64,000 nt of DNA from Aphidius gifuensis (lineage: Eukaryota; Arthropoda; Insecta; Hymenoptera; Braconidae), in NCBI RefSeq assembly GCF_014905175.1, contig NC_057792.1, forward strand, positions 1,302,001-1,366,000, written 5' to 3'. Every line of letters begins with the position of its first letter. Within the stretch, counting starts at the first letter, position 1. The notes under the pieces were generated by a model. The model was not told where the DNA came from, did no database searches, and saw only the letters and a list, made by a program, of their open reading frames with translations. A program made the position numbers and the translations under genes. Positions 49,451 through 63,196 of the stretch are shown piece after piece.

Positions 49451-49979
49451 TTAATAAATGATAATCATATATTAAGTGTATATTTAATCGTTATCAACAA
49501 AGAACACAATAAACTAAGCATAGAGTTCCATAAAATACATATCACACTTAGTAGACATAATAATAGAAACAAAGACGACTCACACAAATACTATAGCTTA
49601 CATATATATACCCATAATCATGAGACGTTACCCTGTGGATGTTTATTGCACAGCCGTTATGTTTATAAAACGTCAGGTTTATCAAAAAACATAACGTACA
49701 AGACGAATAAAAATATATAAATATGTATGTACATAAATATAAAAAAGAAATAAATTTTGGCTCGATAAGTTTTATTTGAAATTTAACTATAGATTCCATT
49801 TCAACTTTTTATTTTATTTAATTTTAAATTTAGGTCTATTTCAATTTAAGTTTTGCTTAAATTTATCTGTTCTCGTTTGAATAAGATTGGCAAATAAAAT
49901 TTATTAAATAATACTAATATTATAAATATAAATGTTAAATTATTTTATAATTTAAAAGTAAAATAATAAAAATACAATA

Positions 49980-50168
49980 GGCAAGACAAGAAAATACCAA
50001 GACAGACAAGACCAAGACAAGAACAAGACCAAGACTGAACCAAGACAAGACCAAGATTGACAAGATTGGCCTTTTTAAAACCAAGACAAGACCAAGACAA
50101 GATTTGCATATTTCGTACCAAGACAAGACCAAGACAAGATTGGGTCCAGTCTTGGCATATTTAGTCTT
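49980..50168 (+). repeat. CAAGAC minisatellite
   Basis: Imperfect tandem units of the type ACCAAGACAAG fill 49980-50141, interrupted by short AT-rich pieces. Then CAGTCTTGGCATATTTAGTCTTG at 50146-50168 carries the inverted word. The minus-strand reading frame (repeated LVLVLS) is only a translation of the repeat. Confidence 0.85.
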
Positions 50169-50180
50169 GAGTGAAGCCCT

Positions 50181-50375
50181 AAAAATGATATTGCTGCATC
50201 AATAATAAGCATAATTTTTTTCATTTAAAATTTGAATTTATTATGAGCTATCTAGGTTATATTCAAATTTCTATTTATCATTTGTTAATAAAATTATTGG
50301 ATGAGTTGATATCGATAAAAAAAGATCAGACCAAGTAATTCACTATGAGTTTATGAGTCTCAGAGAATAAATAAA
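50181..50375 (+). repeat. Diverged duplicate unit C, right copy
   Basis: Starts with the same 23 bp (AAAATGATATTGCTGCATCA plus ATA) as the left copy. It then shows recognisable blocks TATTCAAATTTC, TTTATCATTTG and GATGAGTTGATA. The minisatellite lies between the two units. Confidence 0.6.
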
Positions 50376-51724
50376 TAAAAAAATTGCATAGTAGAGTAAA
50401 AAAAAAAAAATAAAAAAACCAAGGATAAAATAAAATAGTGTGCTGAAAGCATTTTGAGTCGATGAAATGAGTTGGGTATCCTCAATATATTGAGGATAAA
50501 ATTGTTGAACGTTTTCAGTGTCGCAATATAAGACGTTGCTCTATATATCGAAAAAAGTAAGGTAAAATTGAGCAAGAAGGAGAGAACAAAGACTCATCAT
50601 TTGATCCAATTTTTTTTTGTTCATTTTTTTTTTCCTTTATCCTCGTTTGTTTCTTCGATCTTGTTGGATAATGCCGATGATATTCTATTGAATAGGACGA
50701 TGGTGAAAAAGAAAAAACGATGTTGGAAAAGAAAAAAAAAAAAAATGGCAAAAAGTTATCCACGATCTGTGTTAGTTTAATGGATATAGATTTTCTGCTG
50801 TTACCTTGGTATATACACGCGTGAAGTCGACATGAGAATAGTCGGTTTCTCTCTATTGTCCTGTGAACATTTTGCTACGTCACTATCGAACAATGAATGA
50901 GACAATGGATTCTGTTAACGTGTCCCGTAACCATTTCATTGTTTCCACGACAATGCAACGACTAAAAAATATGTAGAGACACATTAAAAGGTTAAAGAGA
51001 CAAAAAAATAAAATCAAAAAAATAAAAGTAAATAAATATACAAAGTGTTGACTATAGTCTATTGAAAATTTACTTGACTATTTGGATTTTTTATTTTTAA
51101 CAATTTAATTCATCCCACGGTTCAAAAAATCGATAGAGAATTTTATTTATTTTTTTTCTCAAAATAAAAAATAAAACGAGATACTTGAAAGTACTAAGAT
51201 TATTTTCGAAAGCTTCCATATATATTTTTTATTTTTTTTTAAAACTTCTTTTTTATTATTGCCGGTTTTACTATTTTCAAAATGCTTTGAATAACCCCAA
51301 ATTTTTATAAAACAAAAAAAATTGTTTGGAAATATTTAAAATTAAATTTAAATAAATATTTCCTTATTAAATATAAATAAATAATTTTATTCTATTTAAT
51401 TATAAACTATCTAAAATTTAAAAAAATAATTTTTTCAATGTATATTGCTATGATGTTTTATTTATATCACTAAAAACTTGTAAATTTTTTTTTTATTGTT
51501 TTTTTCGTAAATTAAATTTGTTAATAATTAAAAAAAAAAATTAATTAATTAATTAATTAAAATATATAACTTAGAAGTTTATTATTTTGATTAAAAAAAA
51601 TTACTGGTGCAGTGGGTTGAAAATAAATTTTAGTTCTAAACCTGTACAATAGGTGTCGCATGTTTTTCACTTGTACAATGTCATGATGTGGTGTTCATAT
51701 ACCAGTGGAAAACAAATGCAAGTT
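50376..51724. other. Gene desert upstream of U2, with a PSE candidate
   Basis: No gene is seen. A (TTAA)n-type tract lies at about 51538-51560. A possible snRNA proximal sequence element lies at about 51661-51683 (GTTTTTCACTTGTACAATGT), roughly 42-64 bp before the U2 start, which is the right distance. The motif itself is not confirmed. The open frames at 50515-50780 are low complexity. Confidence 0.35.
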
Positions 51725-51911
51725 ATCGCTTCTCGGCTTAATAGCTAAGATCAAAGTGTAGTATCTGTTCTTTTCAGCTTAATATCTGAAACGCTCCTCA
51801 TTGAGGAGCCAGAATATTAAACTGTTTTTTGTAACTGGATAGATGCCGGGGCTTGCCTTGGCTCTATCACGGGTTTATCCGGTATAGCAGTACCACCGGA
51901 GAAAGCCCACA
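51725..51911 (+). ncRNA. U2: U2 spliceosomal snRNA
   Basis: Begins ATCGCTTCTCGGC and continues GCTAAGATCAAAGTGTAG, the insect-type 5' domain. Next is TATCTGTTC, with the GTAGTA branch-site-pairing sequence. Stem-loop IIa pairs TTTCAG with CTGAAA, and IIb is CTCCTC-ATTG-GAGGAG-like. A U-rich Sm site GTTTTTTG follows. Stem III pairs GATAGA with TCTATC around GGGGCTTGCC. Stem IV is TCCGGT...ACCGGA around GCAGTACC. The length of about 187 nt is normal. All helices can form and stem IIa shows paired changes against the usual TATCAG/CTGATA, so the gene looks functional. The Sm site departs from the common ATTTTTGG. As part of the U2 snRNP it recognises intron branch points in the nucleus. Transcription is probably by RNA polymerase II from its own PSE promoter. 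Confidence 0.92.
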
Positions 51912-54900
51912 TAATTTTATCAAAACATAAATGCCCCCCATGCATTTAAAATTAGCTTGAAAAATTATTCGAAAATTCTTTTGAATACATAATAAATTAT
52001 AAATAAAGAAAATGTTTTTTTAAATATATTTACAATATTTTTCAAACAAATTGTAAATGTCAAAATTTTTTTAAAAATCTGATAAACTTTTATCTGTAAT
52101 AATTTTTAAATTTCAACAATAAAACTAGACCCTACAATTTTTTATTTTATTCCTTGACACTTGGACAGTTTTTATTTTTTTTTTTTATTTCGATCAACAT
52201 TGAAATGTACAAAGTACATATAAATTTTTTTTTCAACTTTTTGAAACTTATAAAACTTTTTAAACTTTAAATTTATATTACAGATAGAAAAAAAAAGTAA
52301 AATTTTTAAAAATAAAAAATAAATAAACTAATAAACAATAAAATAAACAAAAAAAAAAAAATTATTAATGTAAAATTTAAGTATAAAAAACAACAAAAAG
52401 GATAAATAATCTATTTAAGAATTTTTTTTCCATTGATTGATGAATTTTTCATTCTTTTCGTGTTTACAGTGTTTTCATTACGCCATTGAAACAACTCCAT
52501 TATCCACAATATAACTTGACAGAAAAAAAACCAGACAAAATAAATTAAGCACTAAAAACAAACGTCTTTGATAAACATGTTAAATTATGTTTGAATTTAA
52601 AACAAAAAATAAACATACACAATTTATTTCGACTGTGACACTCTCTAACTTACCCTCAAAATTCAACCCTTTATTTTCCAACAGTATTAATTCTTTTATT
52701 TTTTCCATGTTAAAATAAAAAAACAAATATATTAGCAAATACACGATAAACATAAATTCAACTCCAACTGTCTTTACCCATAATTTTTTTTTTTTTTTTT
52801 TCAAACCAACCGGCTGTAAAGTCAACCCCAATAAGACCAAGAAATACTTTGATATTTAAATATTTTCAACTGCCTATAGATTCTCTTTTTCAATTGAAAT
52901 TTATGTGTCTAAAAATTTATTTTTAAAAAAACCAAATGAATAATTAAATAAAAAATATTTTCCAGATGTTTGCAAAATATTAAATCTAAATTTATATTCA
53001 AATGAAAAATAAAAAGATTATTACAAAATTTTTTAAACCTCACATAATATAATTGTAAAATAATAATTATAAAATTTATTTGAATTTCATCTAAAAAATA
53101 ATGAAAAAAATAAAGCAAAAAAAATTCATGAATAATTTTATTAATTAATTCATTGACATTGTTGATGGTCTGGTTGGTTCAACCACAATTTTCTTGTTAT
53201 TTTTTCGGTTCATTTTTATTATTATACAGTGACAATATATGTGCATGTGGTGTATAAACATTCAGTATTTGTAAACCTGAGGGAAATCTCAAAACTACAT
53301 TGCAGGACACGAAGGTACCATTTATTTTGTAAACCCATAGTTGCTTGTCACATATATACTCTAAACTCAAAACTATTCTCAGACCAATCGTCTCAACCTT
53401 CTATCATTCCTCTTGATTTATCTTTGTCACAAATTTAACCTTTATTCTTCATTCACAACAAATATACCTTCAATTTTCTTCAACACCAATGGCACTCTCA
53501 GTCGTAACTGCATTTCTCTCCAGGCAATAAATGTTTTGTGGTTTTGAAAAATCGTCATTTATTTTATCCATCATTTCACAAATAATAAAAAAAAATTATA
53601 TATTACACGTGTGATGGATCAATTTATTTTATTCTCTATTTTCAACATTGCTTCATCGAGCTTCAATTTATTTTTTTTTACCTCAATTTTCTTTACTATT
53701 TTTTATCATTTTTTTTTCTTCTTTATTTTCTATTGTATTTTTTACATTGTGACACAGAGGATTGTAAAATTTAATGACCCTAGCTAAGTACACATAAAAA
53801 TGTAAAAATAAAATATGAAAATTATAGACTTAAAATATAATTTAAAAAAAAAAATTTATAAATTATGAGTCAAGTGTTTAATGTAGAATAAAAATAAAAA
53901 ATTTCTTTGATCGTTTAGTTGACATTATCATAAAATTGCTCAACGTTGATTGAAATTTTTTTTTTAGTTTGTTATAAATTTTTTAATATTGTATATTTTA
54001 ACAGTTATGGTAAAATTGTTGGAGTGAAGCAAAAAAGAAAAAATTACTCTACTTCATTTTAACTTGTTTATATATTTTTTTATTATTTGCATTCTTACTT
54101 TTGTAAATTATTTTTTTTCTTTTCATCTTTTTACTTATGACTTGGATATTATTATTTATTATTATTATTTTTCACACTGTGTTATCAGAGTTTTCATCAA
54201 GATCGACACTCGTCCCGGCTCACATTATTTTCCATTTTCCACCCTTGTATCTTCCGTTTTCCTCCCTCGAGACTCGCCTTTTTATATATTATATAAAAAT
54301 TCAATATTTTCAATATCCATATCTCAGTAAATTTCTACGAATAATTTTATAATCAATGCAAATTTAAAAACTAAAAAAAAAAAAAGTTAAAAATTAAATT
54401 TTTAATATTAAATTAACACTTGTTTAAAATATTTCAACTAAAATTTTTAAATTCAATTTTTTTTTAAACAAGAAATAAAAGCTCGAACATGTTGACCTAT
54501 TTTATTTATGTTTTTCTCTAATTGTTTTATATTTTTTTGGCTTCAAGTAAATTTTTAAAAAAATATTCAAAAGAAATATTAACAGTCGATGTAATATTAA
54601 GATATTTAGGTTTAAAAATTTGTTGTAATTTTATTGAGATTTATATGGATGGTTTATTTAATACAAATTATTTTATAATATACTTACTGAAGAAAAAAAA
54701 GAAAAAAAAAATTGTAAAACGTGTCGTTGAATAACGTCAAGTATGTTTTAAAGCAAAGACAAATTTTCTCAGTGTTCCTATATCACCCTCAGGGCTTGGG
54801 CTTGTATATATAGATGGTAAAAAGGGAACGAGAGACTTGTTTTATAGCCACAAGATGAGTTTACGTGATCGGACTTTCCATTATCTGTGACGAGCAAACT

Positions 54901-57900
54901 TTTTAAGTGACAATACCATCACAATACACGTGACTTTAACAAACATCAAACTTGAGTTTACAAAATTATTAACATAAAAAAAAAATATATATCAACAAAC
55001 TTTATGAAATAATAAAAAATAACAAAAGAAAAAAAAAATAAACTAAAGAAACAAAAAAAAACTTTTTTTCTAGCAGGAGTATTATTAAAAAAAAATTAAA
55101 TATGATAGCTAATTTATTTTAGAAATTATTAAGAGTATCTACTTTAAGAAATTTTCAATTTACGAAAATCACGGTTGGGATCATCTTGCAATTCTCAAGG
55201 GTAATATTTTAACTTTAAAACAATTTTTCGATGACTACCAGTGGATTGTAATATCAACCAAGCGACTTCATGTAAAATTGAAAAATATTGTGAACAAAAA
55301 AAGTATATTACTAAAATAAAAAAAAATAGTCAAACTACATGAAATTGAATCCAACATGGTTGACATTATATTTTCAATATTCACAAAAAAACAATTCAAA
55401 TAGGGGGTTAAAAATTGGACATTTCACTCAAAAAAAAAAAAAAAAAATTCACCTTGTTTTTATACCATGATATATTTTTCCCAAAGGGTGTGTGTAAACA
55501 GTGCATGCTTATTTACAAAAAAATAATAAAAAAATGTCAATCGATTTGCCCGACAAACAACAAAATTTCACAAGCCAAATAAAAAAAATACAAACGAATT
55601 TTTATTTATCTACTCATGATTTACGTACTCTCTGTTTTAAAATATTAAATAATAAAATAATTTAAATATCATAAATTAAACAAAAATTTGATTTACTCAT
55701 GAATATTAGTCGAAAAAAATTGTTTGAATATTTGTTTTTTTAATATTTTTTTCGGTCAGGTTATCTATTATTCGATGAATATTATTATAGCGTATAAAAT
55801 TCAATGTAAAATAGCCGCAGTTTAATATTTAAATTCAAGTGGTAATGCTTTACCCTGAGTACTGAAAAATATATTTAAAAAAATGAGAAAAAAAAAAACA
55901 AAAACGATAAAATTAAATAAAAAATCTCAGTCCAGACTTTTTCAATGATATCAGCTAGTGTGGTGTCTGTATATGTGCTGGAGGTTAACTCGAGTTATCT
56001 GGTGTTCTGCATAGTGAATAGAAAAAGCCTTTAGACATATATATATTTAAAGATATATGTGTTTTGAGCATTTCTGTAACATTCACGTAGACGTATTTAA
56101 TTCAACGCTCTGATATCATCTCATGAATTTAATACGTTATATCTTCTCGAGGGTAATCCAATCCTCACCACCATCTATGTTTTTTTTTTTTTTTATTTTT
56201 TTTGATATATTTATAAATATATTTTTTTCTTTAATCTATGTTATTTAATAGAACATAATATTATCAAATGAGTCACGCCTTTTGTTGTCATTTTATCAAA
56301 TAAAATTTTATCAAAATTAATTTCTTCAAATTTAATTTTTTCCTATTATTATTCATTAAAAAAAAAACATTATTTGAAATAAAAATAGTTGGATAATTTA
56401 AGAAAAATAAAATGACAAAATAGTGAGAAAAAAATTGAGGAAAATTATCATTAGAAGATTATAATTAAAACAAAAGAAAATTGAGAAAATTTTTATTATT
56501 TTTGGTTGAATTTTTTTCCATGACAGTGATGTTGAACCGAATTTTTTATTTTTTTTATTTTACGTCAACTGAGGTATTGGTGATTAGGTGATAAGCTAGA
56601 ATATATTGGCTTCCATCAAATCGTACAATTTAGTACATTTTCACCCTCTACCATCATCTCATCACTGCTCCACTGATCGATTGGTCAAGAAAAAAAAAAA
56701 AAAATTATCTTCGATGAAATATATTCTTTTTGTTATTTTTCTCTCTTTGTTCATGATTTTTTTCTTCACAAAATCATACTTTTATTGTTTATGACGAAAA
56801 AAAAGGGAGGAATTACGAAAAAGTAAAATATTTTACGACAATATTTTTCTTTTGGTCTGATGAGTAGGCGACGAAGTGGTAATCCAATGTTGAGTTATGA
56901 AGATACACGTGTAGCTGGAATCTTGAGGGATAATTTTTGAAACCTTCATAGGGGATGAATAAAAAAAAAAAAAAAAAAAATTAAGGTAATACATACGGCT
57001 TCAGTTTAATCATGTCTAATATATGAAAATATTTTTTCGTTTTATTTACACACTCATGAGTTTTGAATATTAAATTTTCTAAATAACAATTTCAATTTAT
57101 TTTTATTATTAATTTTAATTAACATACTGCATAACCTAAATTCTTGCTTAACAAAATTAGGCAATTAGTTATTACTAAGCTTCAATTAATCAACGTTAAA
57201 ATTAAAATATGAAAATTCTTCTCATACTTGTCAAGTGTATGGAAAATTCATGGATACAAAGTATAAAATTGAAAATAAATTACTCTTTCGGAAAATACTA
57301 CGTCAAGCTATTTGACTTTGAGATATTTAAAACTTGAATTTTATTTTATTATAAATAATATATAAATTTAGAAAAAAAATATAACACTAGTGAATTTTTA
57401 ATTTCTCGTCTTTAAAAAAATATAAATTTATGATTTAAAAATTTTATAATTCATCAATTTTAATTCCATCAAAATAACTGATATAAATTCTCGATAAATA
57501 ACTTGAATAATATTTTTCTATAAATTTAAAAAAATATAAAAAAAATGCAGTGAGGATTTAACCCTAATTTTTTTTTACTTGGATAATTTGATTTTTTTTT
57601 TTGGTAGTTGTTGCGATATACTTTGACATTTGCAAGTTGATATATGACAAAGCAAAAATAGAGTAAAAAATAAAAGTAGAGAAGGAAGTAAGCTAAAACC
57701 GATGACAAAACGTTTCACTTGATATTTATATCGATCAAGATATGTAGCCTTGATAGAAGCAAGGGATGCAGCAAAATCTGCTGTCTCAGCATCATCGAGG
57801 GTAAAAAGACGAGGGTTCTTTTGAAGGGGGTTATACGAGTGGATTGTGTAAAGCACGAGTTTTCCTCACTCTATATATATTAGTATTGAATTTTCCGCCG

Positions 57901-58814
57901 TAGGGGGCTTTTCTCACAAGACTTGCTTGACTCTCAAGTGAATCTCCTCTTTCTATCTACCGCAAGCTCTCTTCTTCGTCTCGAGATGCAAGACAACGAA
58001 TGGGGTGACCTCTTCCAAAGGCACTTAAGTAGTTGTAATTAAAGATAGCCGTGCATTCTACACAGCGTGTCTTCGTGTCTTGTTGTAGCGTTAAAAAAAT
58101 TGGAAAAAAAATAATAAAAAAAAAAAACTAACCGAGCAGCCATTCGGTTGTAAAAGGATGAGCAGATAAGCAAACAAAAAATTCACTAAGATATTTTACT
58201 CGTAAAATTTTCTTCTTTTTTTTCTTTCGTTCGACTACCTTGAACTAATTTTTTTTTATTCTCTTCCTTTCTCTCCCTTTGTTTTTGTTTTGTGTTTTAG
58301 TTTTTTTTAATTTTTTTTTTGTCGTTTTTTTTTACTTTTATAAATTTTGTTTTTCTTATGGCCTCTTTTATACTTGCACTACTCTCAACACATTTTTCCA
58401 AATTACCGCGTTCAATTTTCTCCTCTTAGTAGCTTAAATATATTTTTTTTTTTGCTTCTACTTGAAATGATCTTGAAATTTTATTTTATTATTTTTCATT
58501 TAAATTAAAATTTACTGAGTTATTTTTATTCAAAAGAAATCCATCAATTCTTTTTTTTTATTTTTTTTTTATATACACTTTTTAAATTTCGATAATGAGA
58601 AAATCATATATTTTTTTGTTATGAATTTTTTATGTAAAAAAAAAATGAAGAAAATAGAAAATAAAAAAACACAATCAATCTTAAATGCCGGAAATTTATT
58701 CTTCGAATTAACACTGTACTTTAGGGGATGATAAATTGCTTATATTTTTTTGCAGTAAAAAAAAAAAAAAAAGTATAAATATTCTTTGTATTTTCAATTT
58801 GAAAATTACTTCAG
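51912..58814. other. Gene desert
   Basis: About 6.9 kb with no supported gene, made of AT-rich low-complexity DNA with long A and T runs. GC-richer islands are at about 54210-54280 and, most clearly, 57770-58080. Open frames at 52580-52840, 52909-53118, 54064-54352, 54522-54734 and 57526-57856 are unsupported. Confidence 0.5.
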
Positions 58815-58969
58815 CATCAAAGGTATTTTTTTCAATAAAATCTGTAAAATTTACACCCACGTTTGAAGTGGTATTGTATGGTGAAAATCAGATATATATA
58901 TATCAACAAGAATTCAGTGTTTACAAAGGAACGGAAATGACAGAAGAACTTTTAAAAGTCTGTCGTTAA
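58815..58969 (+). CDS. Possible terminal exon, plus strand, unidentified
   Basis: After an acceptor-like AAAATTACTTCAG the frame reads SKVFFSIKSVKFTPTFEVV and ends ...EELLKVCR at TAA (51 codons plus a two-base phase). The composition is balanced and protein-like, unlike neighbouring homopolymer frames. No upstream exon was found and no family is recognised. It lies tail to tail, 9 bp from the minus-strand candidate exon. Confidence 0.17.
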
Positions 58970-58978
58970 AACGATCGG

Positions 58979-59220
58979 TTATTTCACATCTTGAAGAATC
59001 ATGAAGAATTCTCTTTTCACGTAAAACGATGTCTGATTCAACGAAGCGTATTGGCACTGTAAGAAGAGGGTATTTTCTTGAAACAGGAAGTAATTATTCT
59101 CAAGATTCCCTGAAAGTACAAAATCAAACTTACCTCTCTTGTTTATTGTGCATTAAAGTTTACCGGGAACTTTATCATCATCAAAATAATTATCTTGTTT
59201 TATTTGAAATGAATTTTCAT
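58979..59220 (-). CDS. Possible terminal exons, minus strand, unidentified
   Basis: Join on the minus strand of 59164-59220 and 58979-59109. The first piece follows TTTTTTGTTTCAG and reads ENSFQIKQDNYFDDDKVP, ending CCCG|GTAAAC. A 54-nt intron ends TGTACTTTCAG. The second piece continues in phase (GNLENNYFLFQENTLFLQ...) to TAA. A strong but frame-breaking donor GTAAGT lies inside the intron. No further upstream exon or family is recognised, so this remains speculative. Confidence 0.2.
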
Positions 59221-62200
59221 CTGAAACAAAAAAGTAAAATTAAATAAATAATTTATCATTATTTTTATATTATTAATTAAATAATTCATTATTTATTTAT
59301 TTCAAATATATATTTTGAATTGTTGCATAAAGTTTATGCTGACAAAAATAAAAATATATTTTTGTTTTGATTGTCCAACGAAAGCTTCTATCATTCTCGG
59401 GGATGAGGGACAAGAATAAAAAAGTTTTGCCACAGCAATAAGCATTGTGATATTGTGATATTGGTTAGAGTTGAACAAAAAAAAAAAAAGTATTTGTGAT
59501 TCATCCCCCGAGTATCCCAAGAGCGTTGTAAAAGTATGTGGCACTTGGGAGCACTTCAATCTCATATCTTTTTTCGTTCTACTTTTTGACTCTCATCTAT
59601 GAATTTGTATTATTTTATTTTGCAAAAAACAAAAATACATTTAAAATAATAATTTTAAATTATAATTATTCATAATTTTTAATAATTAACATTTAATATT
59701 TGTGGAGAAAATATTCCTGATTTTTTTCAAAATAAAATTATGCCTGACTAAAGCTATGGTTGTTCTACTAGCATTAATTACAATTTTTAATAATAAAATT
59801 CCAACAAGTGAAATTCAAGCAAAAAATTATCAAATCAATATAAAAAACTAATGATAAATAGACTTTCAATATTTCTATCAAAAAAAATTATACAAATAAA
59901 AGAAAAAAAAAAATTTAATTTGTCATTTTTAAATTATATTATATTTCATTTTTGATTTCCATATATTATTTTTCAATTTTATATAAATATTTTTTTTCCA
60001 TTCACCGGTTTACAACTTTAAAAATAAAAAATTGAGTAGAGTTGTCTTCTTTATCGATTTTTAAAAGTAGTAGGTTGATAGGTATTCGAGTTTTATTTAT
60101 TTTTTCGTTTTTCTCACGTGAACCGATCTTCTCTTATTGCATTCTTTTATTATTATTTTTTTTTCCCACTCAAATATATTTTTTATTATTGTATTCTCAA
60201 TATATATATATATATTTTTGCAATAAGAAAAAAGTATTATATATATACATGTCAATGAACGCAACGGCTTCTTGCTTTCATCCTTTCTGACACGAAAGCT
60301 GTCTCATTTTTTCTCAATTTTCTCAAAGCCCTTTTCAACCATAAAATAAAAAAAGCTCACTCTCTTAACCACACAAAAAAATCCTCCATTTCAAAAAGAC
60401 TTGTGTTTCTAAATTTTCACATTTATTTTTTATTTCTTTATTTTCATTATTCACATTGAAATATCTCCTCTAAATACTTCGTTAAAAATTGCTAATGAAA
60501 TGACAAAAAAAAAAGCCATAAAAACAAAAACAAAAGGCTAAAAGATACTCTATTATTTATTAAAATAATATTATGTATTTAATAGCATATATTTTCTATA
60601 TCTAAATTGATTGATCATTATAAATATGTTCTTTAATAATCCATTGAAATGATGACACTCGATATAATTGCAATCGTACAAAGATGTTACATATCCTTTA
60701 TAGTCATTAACATGAATTTCAAATGTATATATAGTATTATAAATAGAATCAAAGTGATATATATATAAACCAAGAGAAAGAGAAATAGTTTGCAAGCGAA
60801 GCGTAATGAGCATGTACACACAAGGACCAGTCTGCTACCAAAATCCCTTTTCCCTTATGTAACTCGAGTTACCACTTGGTAATTACGCCATTTTGCGTTG
60901 CGTGAAATAGAGATATGACCAGTGACAGAAACACACATACATGGTAAAATTTTACTATATATATATATACAGCAAAATGCAACATATATACAGTAAGCCT
61001 GCATTTGACACTCATGTGTCCTCTCTATCTACCCATTAACTCATTTCTATGTCTCTTCCATTTTAAAATCATCTTTTACTCGTTAAACTTTTGTATTATT
61101 TTACAGATACATAAACATGTATATATAATTTTATTTTATTAATTTTTATATGTTATATTAGTCTGAAAAAAAAATAACATGTGTGAAAAAGCTCGACTGT
61201 CAAAAACATTGAAAATGAGAAACAATTTTTCATTTGTTAGTAATTGTTTTAGGCATATGAAAAAAAAATATTGACGAAATTCAAGAGCTTTATTTAACAC
61301 GAGCTTTGACTTTTTTAATTTAATTTTTTTGATGAGTTATTATTGATAAAAAGTAATTTTGAATTTAATTATTATAATATGAAATGATGAATTTTTTATT
61401 TAAAAATTACCAATCAAATTATGACGAAAATTATTATATAATTTAATGGAAAATTAAATTAAAAATTAATTAAAACTTTGTGAAAGAGAAATAACTTGTC
61501 ACGCAATTGAAACACGTGTTTGGGTAAATATGGTTTGTATGGTTCACGTGTTTTTGGCTTGATATACTTGCGTAAATGTTGGGTTGGCTATACCTTTAAA
61601 TAAACTCTTTTGTTTCTCTTTATTATCTTACTCTTTGTATACAAACTTTTACTCAATGGTAACCCTAGATGTATGTATAACAAGCCAAAGTAATTCAAAA
61701 CAAGATTAGTGAGGATTCAAAGTTGCTTTATTTTGTCAAAGAGATCAATCGAGAGAGATATTTATGCGTAAAAGCTGAGTTAAACATTTGTTATATTAGA
61801 TAAAAACAAGAAAGTAAATGATATCAAAAAATTATTACAATCCAGGGAATGTTAGCCTTTTTTTATTTCTCTTTTTCAAGTCTATTGGGAGGTGTGATGT
61901 GATCGAAAAGATACACAGTGTGATTGTATTTTTAAATTACCAAAAAGCATCATGCTTTTTTGTAAAAAAAAAAAAATAAAATAAGAAAGTTTAAGGTCTT
62001 TTTATTTTTTTTTCTTCTCTTCGGGGAGATGGACAAGTAAAGGAAAATGATGGTCGAAGGGTATACACAATCTAGGGTTCCAAGTTTCTTGTTGGATTGG
62101 TTAATGTGATCATCAATCACGTGAACACAGAAAAAGTTCGTTTTTAGAGATGCAGTAGGTCGTTTGATTACCTTCCAGAATTCAAAAGGGGCAGTGACTT

Positions 62201-63196
62201 TTTTTTCCTTATTTTTTTCCCTTTTCTACTGTCATTTATTCTTTTAATTCTTTTTTTTTTTTCTTGATTGATCGTTGAATAAATAATTCCTGAATTTTTA
62301 TTACAACCAAGGGAGAATAAAAATTATTACAATTGGTCGACTTGGTAGTTGAATAAAGACTAGTAATAAATATGTAAATATTTTTTTGATTAAATTGTTT
62401 AAAAAGTATTTATTAATATTATATAAAAAGCTCTTCATTGACTTGTGTGAATAATTTTTTAAAATAATAATATTATTAAAATTATTTTATTAAATTTTAA
62501 TATAATAATTAAATTTTAGATATTCATTAATACAATATACATATATTTTAGATTTCATATGCAAATAATTTGAGCTTGTAGATTATTCTGTAATTATTGA
62601 CTATAGTAAAGTGGATTTGTATATTTAAATATAAATTTAAATGAACATGTTTGGAATATTGTATGTTGGCTTCATTGAAAATTAAATGATTCTATATGTG
62701 TTCTCTTTAAATTGTCTCTTGTAGTGGTAAACAAATTATTAATTATTTAAATCATTTACAAACAAGTGTGGCAACTTGAATACCTATGTCAAAGCTTCTG
62801 TAAGCCTTTTTCAATTTTAATCTCTCATCACTTTCATAACTCTTTGCATGTTCCACTTAGCAATGTCTTTATTTTACCATCATGCTCCCACATACGTATA
62901 TATATTTATACACAAACAAATGTACATTGTATATATGTCTCTCGAATATTTCCGCTGACCGCAGCAGTTTCGACAAGTATTTCTATATAACCACACACAA
63001 GTGGATCATCATGAAAACTTTTAAACTACCGACAAAGCAATATTCACATTATTAATATATATATCATCATCGTAAATTCAATATTAACTTTTGAATTAAA
63101 ATTTTAATGATATATTTTAATTAGTTATTAATAATAATTAAAATTATTAAATTAAAAATAAGTACAAATTGAAAATAGTGTGCATTTTTCAAGAAT
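59221..63196. other. Gene desert
   Basis: No supported gene in about 4 kb. It is AT-rich sequence with GC-richer patches around 59380-59560, 60810-60900 and 62000-62180. TATATA microsatellites lie near 60199-60212 and 60956-60970. Open frames (for example 59302-59565, 60042-60290) lack support. Confidence 0.5.

Noticed and set aside
49935..50132. Minus-strand frame rich in LVLVLS
   Set aside because: It is a translation of the CAAGAC minisatellite.
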